A DNA stretch of 64,000 nucleotides from positions 92,744 to 156,743 of the forward strand of contig MCFL01000059.1 in the NCBI GenBank assembly GCA_002102555.1, read 5' to 3'. The translations under genes were made by a program, and so were the position numbers. Shown in pieces: positions 54,180 through 64,000 of this stretch (position 1 is its first letter; each line of letters opens with the position of its first letter). The stretch comes from Catenaria anguillulae PL171. Lineage: Eukaryota; Blastocladiomycota; Blastocladiomycetes; Blastocladiales; Catenariaceae. The notes under the pieces were generated by a model. That model was not told the origin of the DNA. It was given only the letters and a program-made list of their open reading frames with translations, and searched no databases.

Positions 54180-54953
54180 ATGGTTAAGCACAACAACCAG
54201 CTCCCCAACCAGCACTTCCGCAAGGACTGGAAGATCCGCGTCAAGACGTGGTTCAACCAGCCCGGTCAAAAGAAGGCCCGCCGTGTTGCCCGTGCCGCCA
54301 AGGCATCGGTCATCGCTCCCCGCCCCGTTGACGGTCTTCTCCGCCCCGCTGTGCGTTGCCAAACCGCCAAGTACAACCGCCGCATCCGCGCCGGTAAGGG
54401 TTTCACCTTTGAGGAGCTCAAGGTGCGTCGTTTTTTTGCTTTTGAATGGATTCTCGGACGGTTGGATTGAGGTCTGCATGCACTTGATGCCTAAGCGGAC
54501 GAAATCCAAAAGTCATTTTGCGTTGCGATGAGGACATGAGCGGAATTGACTGAACGCTTGATGCTTCCCCACATTTTTTGCTCTAGGCCGCTGGCATCAA
54601 CCGCAAGGAGCTGCCACCATCGGCATCTCTGTCGACTTCCGCCGCAAGAACCGCTCCGAGGAGGGTCTTGCCGCCAACGTGCAGCGCCTCAAGACCTACA
54701 AGTCCAAGCTTGTGCTCTTCCCCAAGAAGGGTGCCAAGCCCGAGGAGGTTGCCGCTGCTGCCCAGCTCCGCGTTTTGTCCACCCCATTGTCAACGTGTAC
54801 GAGCAAGAGCCCGCCCGTGCCATCACCGAGGAGGAGAAGAACTTCAACGCCTACGTTGCCCTCCGCAAGGCCCGCACCTTGGCCCGCTACCACGGCATCC
54901 GTGCCAAGCGCGCTGCCGCCAAGGCTGCTGCCGAGGCCGATGCCAAGAAGTAA
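54180..54953 (+). CDS. RPL13: 60S ribosomal protein L13 (eL13), with two apparent single-base deletions
   Basis: Structural protein of the large ribosomal subunit. Exon 1 (54180-54422) encodes [20 protein letters not shown] and [20 protein letters not shown], unmistakably eL13; a 164-nt intron follows and exon 2 is 54587-54953. Exon 2 begins AAGINRKEL, then the expected [20 protein letters not shown] is one frame away, because ctgccacc stands where ctggccacc is expected near 54614. After [20 protein letters not shown] and AAAQLR a second missing G near 54770 (cgcgtttt for cgcggtttt) shifts to [20 protein letters not shown] and ends ...AAAEADAKK at 54953. Both deletions are in GG doublets. An essential ribosomal gene broken twice is far more likely an assembly error than a true pseudogene, unless another copy exists. 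Confidence 0.93.
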
Positions 54954-55450
54954 GTTTTCTGTCTGGCTTGGCTTGTGTCTGTTCGGATATTTTGCATGTC
55001 ACTTGTTGCGGGCAGCTGCTTTGGTGTCCGTGGCGGTTGGCTGGGAATATTATACACACAAAGTGCTTGTGTTTTGATATGTTTCGTTTGATGCTTCTCG
55101 CAAGTGGATCAGGCATTTAGCTTGCGGGAGCGTCTCAGTCGTTGCGCCATCAGCGCATCACAAATGACAATGTCCATGTTCTGCCCGAAAATGATGTAGC
55201 CAAGACAAAAGGGGGGGGCAAGCTGCTTCAATGCACAGGTGGCAGGAGCGGCCATCAGGAGTCATTTTCAGACTGGGTAAACGTGATACGAGTTTGGCCA
55301 GACCTATCAGCAGAGGGCTGGGCCCTTGAAGGATGTGGATTTCTTTTACATGTGAACGGCGGCACAAATCAACCAAAGCACAAGAACGCTAAATGCCCAT
55401 CCTCCAATCTTGTCATTTATCGGACGAACGCAGTGCCATTCCGCTCGCTG
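54954..55450. other. Convergent intergenic region
   Basis: About 500 bp between the stops of RPL13 (plus) and the C3HC gene (minus). No gene seen. Confidence 0.5.
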
Positions 55451-56987
55451 CTACACCAACAATTCCACTCCTCCGGCGCTTCCAATCCCTCGCCTTCTCC
55501 TCCTCTTCCTCGTACCTGCGCTTGGCGGGTGCAGTGTCTTTTCCAGCAACTGGCGAATGTCGCGAATCAAGGTCCGATCGTTTCGGCGTTCTTGCAAGGC
55601 GGCAGATGCCGACACTGGCGCTGGCGTGGTGGTTGGTCGTCGTGACGTGATTGAGGAGACAGATGCAAGTTGGCGGATGATGGTGGACCACGTGGATGGG
55701 CGCGCGTACGGGCAGTACCATTTGTGTGCGTGGATTGGGTGGTGAGGCGAGTCTGAAATGTGTATCCATGCGGACCAAGTCAAAGTTAGGAGTGGTGGTA
55801 GATCAACATCACTGGGAATGAGATGCGTACGTACCCTTTTTGCACGTCCATACACCGACACGCCGACTGCAAAAGTCACAGGCAAGGACCGCGTCTTGAA
55901 CAGATTCGGGTGCGCTCGAGTTGACCGGTGTTGCGGATGGCGAAGCAGCGGGTGCGAGAGACCAGTTGCCCATCGCGCAATGTACGATTCCCAGTGGCAC
56001 GTCCTTGAACAGCTGCATGACCGATGGAGGCTACAATAGGCACCACGGCAATGTAAGGCAACGGGTTGAAACACTCGCTCGTTTCACGCTGCCTCAACAA
56101 AACCTACCAAGACGTGTCCGTCATCCCCTTGCTTCACGCACTCAACATCCTCCAATCCAAGGCGCTTGATTCCATTGGTGAGAATGGTCGCGTGGTCCAG
56201 TAACATCTTTGCTCGCACGCTGGGTGTGGCAAGGGGTATATCCACGACGGACTCGGAGCATGGACCCGCCCGCCACGCGCATTGCGGCGTGTGCTGTGAG
56301 TCGAGTAATGCGAGGTACTTTTGCACGATCCGAGAGTCTGTTGACGGAACATTGAGGGGTTGCTGTGTGAGCGCATGGCTAATGTGGAGGGCACTTGCAA
56401 GAATGTGACGGCGAACCAACGGAATCGCTCGTTTCCAACATGGGCGACAGGAGCAGCGAAGCATGGCACAGCTCGCATGTGAGCTGGTCGTTGCCCACCA
56501 TCGTCCAACCGCGAGCGGCAGCGTATAGGGGTGAGACGTTGGTTGGTGCAAAGACAAACGTGGCCGACTAACAGCAGTGCGAAAATGTGTCAGTTGCGGG
56601 TCAAGTTCCGGTGACGGACAGCTTCAATGTGCCAGTGCATACGACAAAAGTTTTCAGCCGACGAGCCAGGTCCGCCTGTGAAAACGGATCGCGAATGAGC
56701 ATGGGCGGAATTCGCTTAGGCGTGTCGCCGACAGAGAGTCGACGATGACTGCTGCTGGAGCCCGCGGATGGTGACTGAGGCGAAGCGGCCCGCGTTGCCG
56801 ACGACATTGACCTCATCGCTGCTTGCTTCCCGTCATCGTCATCACCTGGACCTGCACCAGAGAGACTCTGAGCGTCCGACCTTGACTCAGTGCTCGCCGG
56901 TGGGGCGGATCGGCGGCTGGCGTTACCAGGTGCCGAGGCCGGTATGCTTGGTGAGGGATTTGAAGGACACATGGCAAAGTAATTCAT
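55451..56987 (-). CDS. C3HC zinc-finger protein of the NIPA/Rsm1 family
   Basis: Five exons: complement(55451..55752, 55835..56030, 56108..56393, 56440..56567, 56646..56987), 417 residues, all phases consistent; one intron is only 46 nt. The Ser/Pro-rich N-terminus leads to RRLKTF, then SATFVFAPTNVSPLYAAARG and WTMVGNDQLTCELCHASLLL, then LDSQHTPQCAWR: the C...GW...CxxC...H...C pattern of the C3HC domain. A second module, LACDFCSRRVGVWTCKK with SPHHPIHAHKWYCPYARP, matches the C-terminal Rsm1/NIPA half, including CxxC and HxxxC. The tail is basic. Animal NIPA/ZC3HC1 is a nuclear-pore basket/SCF factor and yeast Rsm1 acts in mRNA export, so a nuclear-envelope role is likely. Start at 56987 (MNYFAMCPSNPSP); a second Met lies five codons on. 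Confidence 0.9.
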
Positions 56988-57224
56988 AGAGTACGATGGC
57001 GGTTGGCAAATCAACACCCAGAGGCATCCAATACCATCGCTGCTTTTAATTTTGCGCCCGACCATAGGCACGTCTGTGAGCGGCGATTGGCCACAGCCCA
57101 CAGCCCGCCCACCAGACACAAGTACATTGACATGCATGGCGAGAACAGGTATCATTCCGCGACGGCTTTGCAGACATTATGCCAGACCACTCGATGCATC
57201 CTCATCGGCACCTTCCCAATCATC

Positions 57225-58149
57225 ATGCTCAACTGCAAGTGCGCCTGCGGGCCAACCAACTCGACCATCGTGCCCATCGAGTCATGTGTTGCGTGCAAGA
57301 TCTCGCTGTGCCTCGCCATTGCCCAGCACGACGCAAAGAACACCACGCTGCCGTACCGGCCTGACTTTGTGTGCCAGCCGTCGCAGGACACGCAACTCAA
57401 CGCCATCTGCTTTGACCGCGAGCGCACCCTCGACAAGGTCCTCGTGTCGCTGTTTCTGGTGCTGCTGGCCGCGCTGGCGTTCACTGCAGTCTTCCGGCCG
57501 TGGATGGAGTTGGTTTGGATGCACATTCGGCGGGTATGGTTACTTCCGACCATTTCATGAAGGCGGGCTTGGTGCGTCCAAGCGACACTCGGACTTACCT
57601 GTACTGTACTGGATTGTTTTCTACAGCGAATGTATCGGCCAGTGTTTTCGTCATTCCACACAAACCAGTCTTGATCCTCCCACTTTTCCTTGTTTTGGAT
57701 GTACATATATCTTCACACACACACTACACAGATTCACATGGCCCACAGCGACATGGGACCGGTCACGCAAGAAATCCGTCCGTGCGCCGCTCGAAAGTGA
57801 CCCGTGCGCAATGTTTTCAGCACCACACGACATGGGCAACCCAGTGCCGACGGATGCGGTCAAATGGACTAGAGAAGGGTATATCGTGCGTGCTGGAGCA
57901 CCACACACATGTCAGTGGAAACTGTATGGGAAATGTGAGACAGAAGAATACAAAAACATGGAACGAGCCTGCTCCCACCACCTCCAGTATGAGACTGGAC
58001 ACGCCTGCTCGCCGCCGCCGACTCCGCCAAATGCATCGGCATCGGCATCGCACAGCACCCCGATTAATCCAAGCACACCAGTTGGTCGAGACGACGGATC
58101 GGTTCCGACATCGGCGCTCGCATCGGCAGCAGGTATGCCAATTAATTAG
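57225..58149 (+). CDS. Small Cys-rich single-pass membrane protein
   Basis: Exon 1 57225-57533 (MLNCKCACGPTNSTIVPIES, CVACKISLCLAIAQHD, then helix LVSLFLVLLAALAFTAVF). A probable second exon 57772-58149 joins MHIRR to KSVRAPLESDPCAMFSAPHD in phase 0. The frame continues through GNPVPTDAVKWTREGYIVRA to a Ser/Thr/Pro tail, PINPSTPVGRDDGSVPTSAL, and ends at 58149. The N-terminal half has eight Cys and N-glycosylation sites (NST, NTT), suggesting an exposed domain; the frame is open upstream, so a signal peptide exon may precede. The 238-nt intron is long for this window. Family unknown. Confidence 0.55.
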
Positions 58150-58538
58150 TTCGTGTTTGGAGTCAATGTGACATTCCTTTCACCCATTCAAACCGCTCAC
58201 ACACATCCCGATGCTCGCATGTGCAGGGTCTAATGCAAGGTATAGCGTATATCCGTAGGTTGGTAAACATTGCTATCAGTCATGTAGTAATGATATTAGT
58301 GTTGATTCCTCCATGAAAGCGCTGAGACAGTCTGAAAACATACTTGGAATGTATTTTTTTTTTTTCTTGATCGTGTCACTCTCTCAAATCGGATCAGGAC
58401 CACAACGATTTGATATTCGCCCCGAAGAATATTTACATACGATGAAATTATTGCACAACAAATCGGGAAGGGGGGGGGGGGATATGTACATGTCACTTCG
58501 CCGCGCACATAGCCCGCGGCCCGAGCACCTCCACTTAC
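58150..58538. other. Intergenic, low-complexity
   Basis: Includes a T tract (58352-58364) and a G tract (58469-58479). The 3' exon of the next minus-strand gene may lie here but is not identified. Confidence 0.4.
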
Positions 58539-58920
58539 CTTTGGTGGTAGTGGTGGTGATGGTGGTGATGGTGGTGATGGGTGACGGCGCCAACTGTCGC
58601 AGACGCGGCCGCCTCGGGCTTGGGTGTGACGAACAGCTTGTACAAGGCATTCTATCAGAGTGGAAATCCGTAAGCCGTGAATCCTAGCAATTGCTACGGA
58701 AGACTGAGACGCGTACTTTCATTTTTTTATTCTTGCCGGCGCGGGTTCCGCGCTTCGTCTTGTAGCCCTTGCTGGCATTACCGGACACCTTGGTCTGCAT
58801 TTCGAGGCGCGGCGGGAGAGTGGCGGGCGGGTCGGGAGGGTATGAGATTGACTTGAATTGCGTGGCAGCGGCGTCCACGTCCATGTGTTGGCGGCCGTCC
58901 TTAGAGCCTTCAAAGTTCAT
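58539..58920 (-). CDS. Small basic protein with poly-His tract, 3' end not found
   Basis: Exon 1 complement(58718..58920 region, ending 58717) encodes MNFEGSKDGRQHMDVDAAAT, FKSISYPPDPPATLPPRLEM and a Lys-rich end GYKTKRGTRAGKNKKMK. A 65-nt intron leads in phase 0 to NALYKLFVTPKPEAAASATV followed by about ten His residues (58541-58585) coded by the ggtggt/gatggt repeat, and donor gtaagt at 58538. The terminal exon is not resolved. No family recognised; a nucleic-acid or metal-binding role can only be guessed from composition. Confidence 0.45.
58541..58585. repeat. Trinucleotide-type microsatellite (ggtggtgat)n
   Basis: Imperfect tandem array of ggt/gat triplets that encodes the His run on the minus strand. 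Confidence 0.8.
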
Positions 58921-58946
58921 AATGAGCGAAGAGTGAAGCGACGAGA

Positions 58947-58972
58947 CAGGGGTACTAAATTTAGTACCCCTG
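58947..58972. repeat. Perfect 26-bp palindrome
   Basis: The sequence from 58947 to 58972 (half-site caggggtactaaa) equals its own reverse complement. It lies just upstream of the small His-rich gene on the minus strand; could be a dimeric protein-binding site or part of a hairpin. Confidence 0.88.
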
Positions 58973-59000
58973 GACGAGACGTGTCTGTCGGTTTTATATT

Positions 59001-59097
59001 TACCTTCTTGGTGATCAGGTCTCAGTTTGTCCTGTCTTTGCCACAACATGTTCGATGAACAACTGCGGCAGAAGCGCACACGAGTAGTTGTCATGGG
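59001..59097 (-). other. Short Zn-ribbon-like coding piece (RPB9 N-terminus-like)
   Basis: Reading from ATG at 59097 (MPMTTTRVRFCRSCSSNMLW, QRQDKLRPDHQE) gives one CxxC half of an RPB9-type zinc ribbon (RFCRxC..NMLYPxEDK in known RPB9), followed by a good donor gtaaat. The second CxxC half is not found downstream. It may be a first exon whose partner exons I missed, a fragment, or chance. Confidence 0.3.
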
Positions 59098-59651
59098 CAA
59101 GAATCAAGTATTGAGCACCGGCATGCCTCAATGGACTTTGGGTCCAATACACTTGTGCTAGCTCCCTCGCCATTCAATTGTCGCCAGCGTGCCGCCAGTG
59201 GCGACCCGCGGTGAGCTCCGGCTATTTTGTATCTTGTGTGTCAATTGTAGAACCAGTTTCCAGGGACTCTGGTTCGCATTTGTCCATTATTACCATACAG
59301 GAGTCGAGACGCATCGGCCATGGTGCGCGATAGAAATTTAAAGCGATAGAGGACGCGAGGAATCTGTCGACGGTCATGGTCATGACAGTCAAGCTGCCCG
59401 TCCGCGACAAGCACGTAACTTTCACACACCAAACCCACAGCCGGGCATTCTTTCCCCACAGATCCAGCCATGCCACGAACCAAAGCATTTATCACCGGCC
59501 TATGTAGCTGGGCACGCATGCCCAAAAGTGCACCCCCGAGATCGACGGGGTTGGGTGAGGTTGGTCGATGACGGATCAAACCTTCCATGTTCGTCACACC
59601 CGTCAAGGACCATAAGCACTCGACCCATTAACGTTCAAGACTGGGTCTAAA
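59098..59651. other. Intergenic region
   Basis: About 550 bp, no supported gene or repeat. Confidence 0.5.
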
Positions 59652-59699
59652 ATGCCGTGCCATGTCAACACCCAGCCCACCACCGGAATCGATAGCCAT

Positions 59700-61951
59700 C
59701 CCCTGACTACGGTTGCCACCACGCCGGCTTGGGCGCCCTTCATCTCGGTTGCTCCCACCAAACACGCCCACCCTTGCCACGTCCTGTCAACCTTTCACGA
59801 TCAAGGCACAGTCTGCTCGCACTCGCTATATGTCCTCAACCTCTGGTTCCGTTTGCCTTATCGCACCGCCTGGCCACCGTCTTCCTGCCTTTGCCCGATC
59901 CAACCGACCTGTTTCACCCGACCAGCGCCGACCCCAAGCACTCTGCTGATGAGCCACTTCTTGATATGCTCCTCAAGCCCGGCTTTTTCTCATCGGTCTT
60001 TGGTTTGATGGATTGGTGTGTGCGCATGGCACGTTATGGCTACCACAGTGTCGAGTGAACAGACTGTTGACATTTGGTTGTGCCATGCGTAGGAGTACCT
60101 TGTTGAGTCTGATATCGCGAGGGTTGAGCCCCGACTGAAGAGGTATGTTGACGGCCTGAACAACGAGGAGCCCGCGAGTGAGTTTTGTTATTAATTGCCC
60201 GCGATGCATTGGGCCACTGCCACAAGCACATCAAGGGTCGGCTCATGAGTATGTTCATTTCTTGCGACTTTCCCTTCTATCGATGGAGAATTCTCAATGC
60301 CAAAAAGTGAAAATGTTCAGTTCTCACTACAAGCAATCCCAAAGTTTTCATGTCCGCTCCCAAACAAGCTCTCACTGTCGACCCTGTTGCATACATGAAG
60401 CAGTGGTGGGAAGTCGCTCACCCAACGTGGAAGAGGTCTGTGGGACCAATCGCCCAGGTGCCTGGTGTGCAAGAGGTATGCGTTCCACACCAATTTCACT
60501 TCTGCCGTCACGTATTGTCTCAACATGTTCTGAATGGGGAGCCGTCACAGATTGGCAAGATGATCATCGACACTCCAGTGGACCAAAGGGTCCCACTCAT
60601 TCGTTCGTCTATGGTTTCTTGCAATGCTATTTTGAGCGAGCGCATTGACATCTTGTATACCCTTCCATAGCCAATGATCTCTTTCGATGGGCGACAATAT
60701 TCCCTTTCAACAAGATCAATGTCGTCATCATCAACAACGGGCAGACCAATGCACCACCTGCCAATGCACAGCAACTTGATCATCCGTTTACATACCCCAG
60801 CAGAACTTGTTTGGTACTTTCGCATGTCACCCACACTTGGAGTTTGTCTTTATTTCCTGACGCATGCGATTCCCCGTGACATCTGGAACATTCCATCCAA
60901 ATCCGTATTGTTCAGCGCGCCCCCACAACCTACCGATTCCCGCACCCTGCTATTTACGTGACACGCCAACAGAAGTTAACATCCCATTCCATGCGCCGGA
61001 AAGCGTGTCAACCAGGGGAAACATCACCGTTTCCCATGGCACATCAACGAACCAAGCAAACGGTTTGACGAATCCCACGGCCTCTAATGGTATTTCCTCG
61101 TCAAGTCTGTGCATCTTTGGTCTTTCGACTTACCCATGATTCATTTCGCATCGGCAGCATTCGCCCCCACCAGCAAACGCACAACCCCAATCGCCCCCCG
61201 CCTGGTTGGGCAATCGGACTGGGACCATCGACTGGTGTCAAGAAAGCAGACAACCCCATCGTGGTGCGCCTTGTACAAGTCGCTTCTGCCGCCGTCGGTT
61301 TGCCGCGTCGAGCAATTTCCAATGACTTGACGCCGTGGGCGAAACAAGGCATTTGCTTGCTTTCATTCTTCGGCTTGTGCACGGCAAACGATGATCCGCA
61401 CATGAACGATATCGACGCTGGCGTGGATTCCCCCCAGGGGCAAGTTTGTCTCACACATTGTCAAAACGCTGGCCGAGAAACGGCCTCGCATTGTCTTTAT
61501 GACGTTGGGTGTGTGCCTTTGTCTTGTGCTATATTCCAACTTGCATGTCAAAGTACCTGGTGCAATGCATCCAATTTACTCAAGTTTCTGGCCTCGCAAC
61601 CTTGTTGCCTCACTTGGCCTTGACCAAGTTTCGGGGCATGCAGTCAATCCACGCTGGCCAAGTTCTGGACTCGATTGCAGCAGCGCCTGACGGGTTACGC
61701 TTGCCCCGATCATGCGGGACACAAATGTGTATGACGCATCAACCAGCAGTTGATCAAATGGGGATTGGGCCAGATTGATTGGGCAGCGGAGATTGGTGGG
61801 TAAGGCCATCCAAGATTACGAGGTTTCGAAACGTGATCTGGCCATGTTTGCACACAAGAAGCAAGATGGGCAAAATGAGGATAACGAGGAGGAAGATGAG
61901 AGTGCGTGGGAAGAGCTTGATGCATGCCCGTCCGATGAGTATGCAGATTGA
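59700..61951 (+). CDS. Multi-exon hypothetical gene, exon structure unresolved
   Basis: Several coding-looking pieces in the same direction. These are: PKHSADEPLLDMLLKPGFFS and SVFGLMDWCVRMARYGY near 59935-60055; EYLVESDIARVEPRLKRYVD near 60095-60170; MSAPKQALTVDPVAYMKQWW near 60353-60475; DLFRWATIFPFNKINVVIIN near 60675-60800; ADNPIVVRLVQVASAAVGLP near 61170-61440; and an acidic end NEDNEEEDESAWEELDACPS stopping at 61951. Acceptor/donor-like sites separate them (for example gcgtag near 60091). Exact borders are not given because several alternatives fit. Start unknown. No domain recognised. It could also be two genes. Confidence 0.4.
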
Positions 61952-62909
61952 AGATAAGTGGGTGTCTTCATAGTCGTTGCGTGCCGTCCCTACTCTCTTG
62001 GCCGTGTACTGCTGCCTGCTGGCGGGGTCTGCTCTGCTGCCAACTGACACAGTCTGCCACTGTCAACACCACTGCTCCTCTCTCCTTTTTTCTTCGCACA
62101 CAAGTCCACATTGCCCTTGGTGCCGGTCTCATGCACAGCAGTGCAGCGGCATCCATCTGCTATTTTCATTACGTACAATGATGCGAATGCGTGTAAACAT
62201 CGTTTGCTCCAGTTCGTGCGCATCTATCAAGTTACATAATGTATTCATATAAGAGGGAGGGAGTATGAACGACCTTACACAGACACCTGAAAGTGAATAC
62301 GTGCGGCACGCGCCTTCATGCTAGCTTCCACAACTGTATCTACCCCCCAGTTTTCGTCGATTCCCACCAATTGCCTTTCCCACCCGCCGACAGCAAAATT
62401 CCAGCCGTAACCAAAAGGCGGACAAGAATGCCTGGAGCCGCCAACTGCAGGCCGCCCGACAAGCAAGCCCGTTCCGAAACTGGCGGGAGTCATTAGTGCA
62501 CATCACTTACTGTATCCAGGCTGCCAATCGGTCGCCGATTGTCTAGTTCAATCGTGCAATTCAACGCTCAAATAGATCCCGCACACTCTGTCATGTCCCC
62601 CCTCCTTTCGATGAAAGCGGGTGGTCAAGCGAGGTCAGGCAGCGCGAGCAGATCGAGGCAAGTCCGGCGGCGAGCGCGACATCTTGAGCTTTCCCATTCA
62701 TTCGGCATTTTGCACAGGCGCCTTCGCACGCATTGGATGAACGAATGAGAGGCAATATATTCAACAGCAAACAACATCGGCAATGAATCAAAGAAGAGAA
62801 AAAAGAAAAATCAAACGATATGGAACCGTAACGGGCAAGTATGGATAGAGCTTCACCAATCAACCAAACGCCACAAACAGCAGTTGACAAACATTGCCCA
62901 ACCCGCAAC
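61952..62909. other. Convergent intergenic region
   Basis: About 960 bp between two convergent genes. No convincing gene; short open frames here lack any support. Confidence 0.5.
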
Positions 62910-63986
62910 TCAAAAGTCCACCAATCCGCCCATGTACAACTGCACAAGATACTCTGCCGTCGCCAACTCGCCCTTGACCATGCGCCCACCAAACTGCAAG
63001 GCGCCCATGGCCGCAACCATGAACGACGACTGCAACTCGTCGTACATGAGCACCACATTGTCGCCGTCACGGAACGCACGCGAGCACGCGTCGCATCCAT
63101 AATTGACCACGCTTGAACTCACGTCGTCTTCGGACACGCTCAGTGGAATGTCGCGGAACACCACGTACTTGAGACGCTGGGCGGCAATGGTGTTTGGATC
63201 GGGCGGTGAGCGCGTCACGGGTGCAGTGGAGCCCGCGGGTTGTTCGAGCGGCTGATCGGGGATGGAATGTGGTGGCGGTGCAGTTGAATCGGTTGCTGGG
63301 GCATCCGTCGCCTCGTCCATGGTCACATCGCCATCGTTCGTCTCAATGTGTGCGCCGTCCTCCCCCTCTTCTAGGTCGGCAGCCGCCGGATCAATGGCTC
63401 CTTCCTCATCGTCCATGACATGATCTTCGCCACCAGCACCGCCGTCGACTTGCCCGGTCTGTTGTTGCTCACCACCATCACCGGAGGTTGCGTCTCCATT
63501 GGCATTTGATTCGGCCATCGAATCGCCACCCGCTCCAGACGCGGATGCTGACGCCGTCCCAGCACCACTTGCCTCATCGCCCGTGGCACTTGGCGTCTCA
63601 GACTCCTTCTTGACCGCGGCCTTGAGCGGATCACCCATGGCCCACGACGACGGCAACCACGGGTTTGCCTTTGGCGGCCCCGGTGCCGCCGCGCCCAAAC
63701 CAGAGCCACTGGCGGATGCCGACAAGGAGCTCGAAGCCGAGCGCATGAGCGGCTTGCCCACACTTGGCCCGCCCAACCCAAATGCGCCGCCCGGCCGCGC
63801 GCCTTCAAATGCGCCCCTGGGCGCTGCAAGCGCGCGCTCCAGCGAGTTGCCACGAATGCATTCCTCGAGCAACGCCGGGCGTGCCAAAAACTCGTCCAGG
63901 TTCGGAATGCGTTGCACGCGCAGGGCCGACCCGTGGAAATCGTATCCTTCGAGATCCTCGGCCTGGAGCGTCATATCATCGGCCAT
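62910..63986 (-). CDS. Low-complexity protein with C-terminal RRM-like domain
   Basis: Single 358-residue frame, start ATG at 63986 (MADDMTLQAEDLEGYDFHGS), stop at 62910. The N-terminal ~60 residues may fold (LRVQRIPNLDEFLARPALLE). The middle ~200 residues are Gly/Ala/Ser-rich then strongly acidic (Asp/Glu with DGDVTMDEAT). The C-terminal ~85 residues, LKYVVFRDIPLSVSEDDVSS, FRDGDNVVLMYDELQSSFMV and AMGALQFGGRMVKGELATA, have the strand-helix-strand order of an RRM-like fold, though RNP1/RNP2 aromatic positions are weak. RNA binding is plausible, not shown. Confidence 0.72.
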   Translation of the reverse strand: MADDMTLQAEDLEGYDFHGSALRVQRIPNLDEFLARPALLEECIRGNSLERALAAPRGAFEGARPGGAFGLGGPSVGKPLMRSASSSLSASASGSGLGAAAPGPPKANPWLPSSWAMGDPLKAAVKKESETPSATGDEASGAGTASASASGAGGDSMAESNANGDATSGDGGEQQQTGQVDGGAGGEDHVMDDEEGAIDPAAADLEEGEDGAHIETNDGDVTMDEATDAPATDSTAPPPHSIPDQPLEQPAGSTAPVTRSPPDPNTIAAQRLKYVVFRDIPLSVSEDDVSSSVVNYGCDACSRAFRDGDNVVLMYDELQSSFMVAAMGALQFGGRMVKGELATAEYLVQLYMGGLVDF

Positions 63987-64000
63987 GGAGATGTATCAAA

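Noticed and set aside
60178-60648. 156-codon plus-strand frame
   Set aside because: Crosses several probable introns of the 59700-61951 gene; the shorter alternating-frame pieces look more protein-like.
1-64000. CRISPR arrays, bacterial operons, rRNA or tRNA genes
   Set aside because: No regularly spaced direct repeats, no Shine-Dalgarno-like spacing, and no cloverleaf with a convincing T-loop found by eye.

Overview
This is eukaryotic, most likely fungal, DNA. Coding sequence is fairly GC-rich and genes sit close together on both strands. Most are split by short GT-AG introns of about 45-100 nt (many with gtacg- or gtatg-type donors). The gene set (RAD51, ribosomal protein L13, a NIPA/Rsm1-type C3HC protein, a GATA-type finger protein, secreted subtilisins, a CHASE-domain histidine kinase) fits an early-diverging, possibly zoosporic fungus. 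That assignment is inference; no rRNA or mitochondrial marker is present.

Layout. 1-836: 5' part of a secreted subtilisin (minus strand, runs off the left edge). 2268-8684: a complete Mutator-like (MULE) DNA transposon with 175-bp terminal inverted repeats and a perfect 9-bp target duplication. It carries two tandem Ulp1-type protease domains joined by in-frame splicing to a FAR1-like/DDE/SWIM transposase. 9365-12516: CHASE sensor histidine kinase with a degenerate ATP-binding domain. 12608-13747: inositol monophosphatase. 14177-15568 and 24467-26207: two paralogous multi-pass membrane proteins of unknown family. 15924-16660: SH3 protein. 18327-20606: ubiquitin-like plus AN1-finger protein with an apparent frameshift. 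20803-24066: single-pass membrane protein with a cytoplasmic SH3 domain. 26185-29232: F-box/leucine-rich-repeat-like protein. 29507-31416: second, complete subtilisin. 32671-35322: single-pass membrane protein with a Gln-rich cytoplasmic region.

35323-41000 is repeat-rich. It holds a piggyBac-like element (36936-39825, TTAA at the left end) and a 5'-truncated LINE with a poly(A) tail and a 15-bp target duplication (39928-40886). To the right are an EF-hand protein (41090-41636), a GATA/PHD-like regulator (42036-46147), RAD51 (47422-48579), a Tim17/22-like membrane protein (48872-49684), a nuclear-looking unknown protein (50419-52063), an unknown membrane-associated protein (52685-53791), RPL13 (54180-54953, frame broken twice), a NIPA-like C3HC protein (55451-56987), a small membrane protein (57225-58149), a His-rich small gene (58539-58920), an ill-defined multi-exon gene (about 59700-61951) and an RRM-like protein (62910-63986).

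The genes do not form an operon or an obvious pathway; this is ordinary chromosomal gene space interrupted by three mobile elements. The main point of interest is the MULE: its tandem Ulp1 plus transposase coding architecture, and the in-frame TGA that may have silenced it. Exon borders were set by hand from splice sites and frame continuity. RPL13 shows that single-base assembly errors are likely present, so frame breaks elsewhere should be read with caution.
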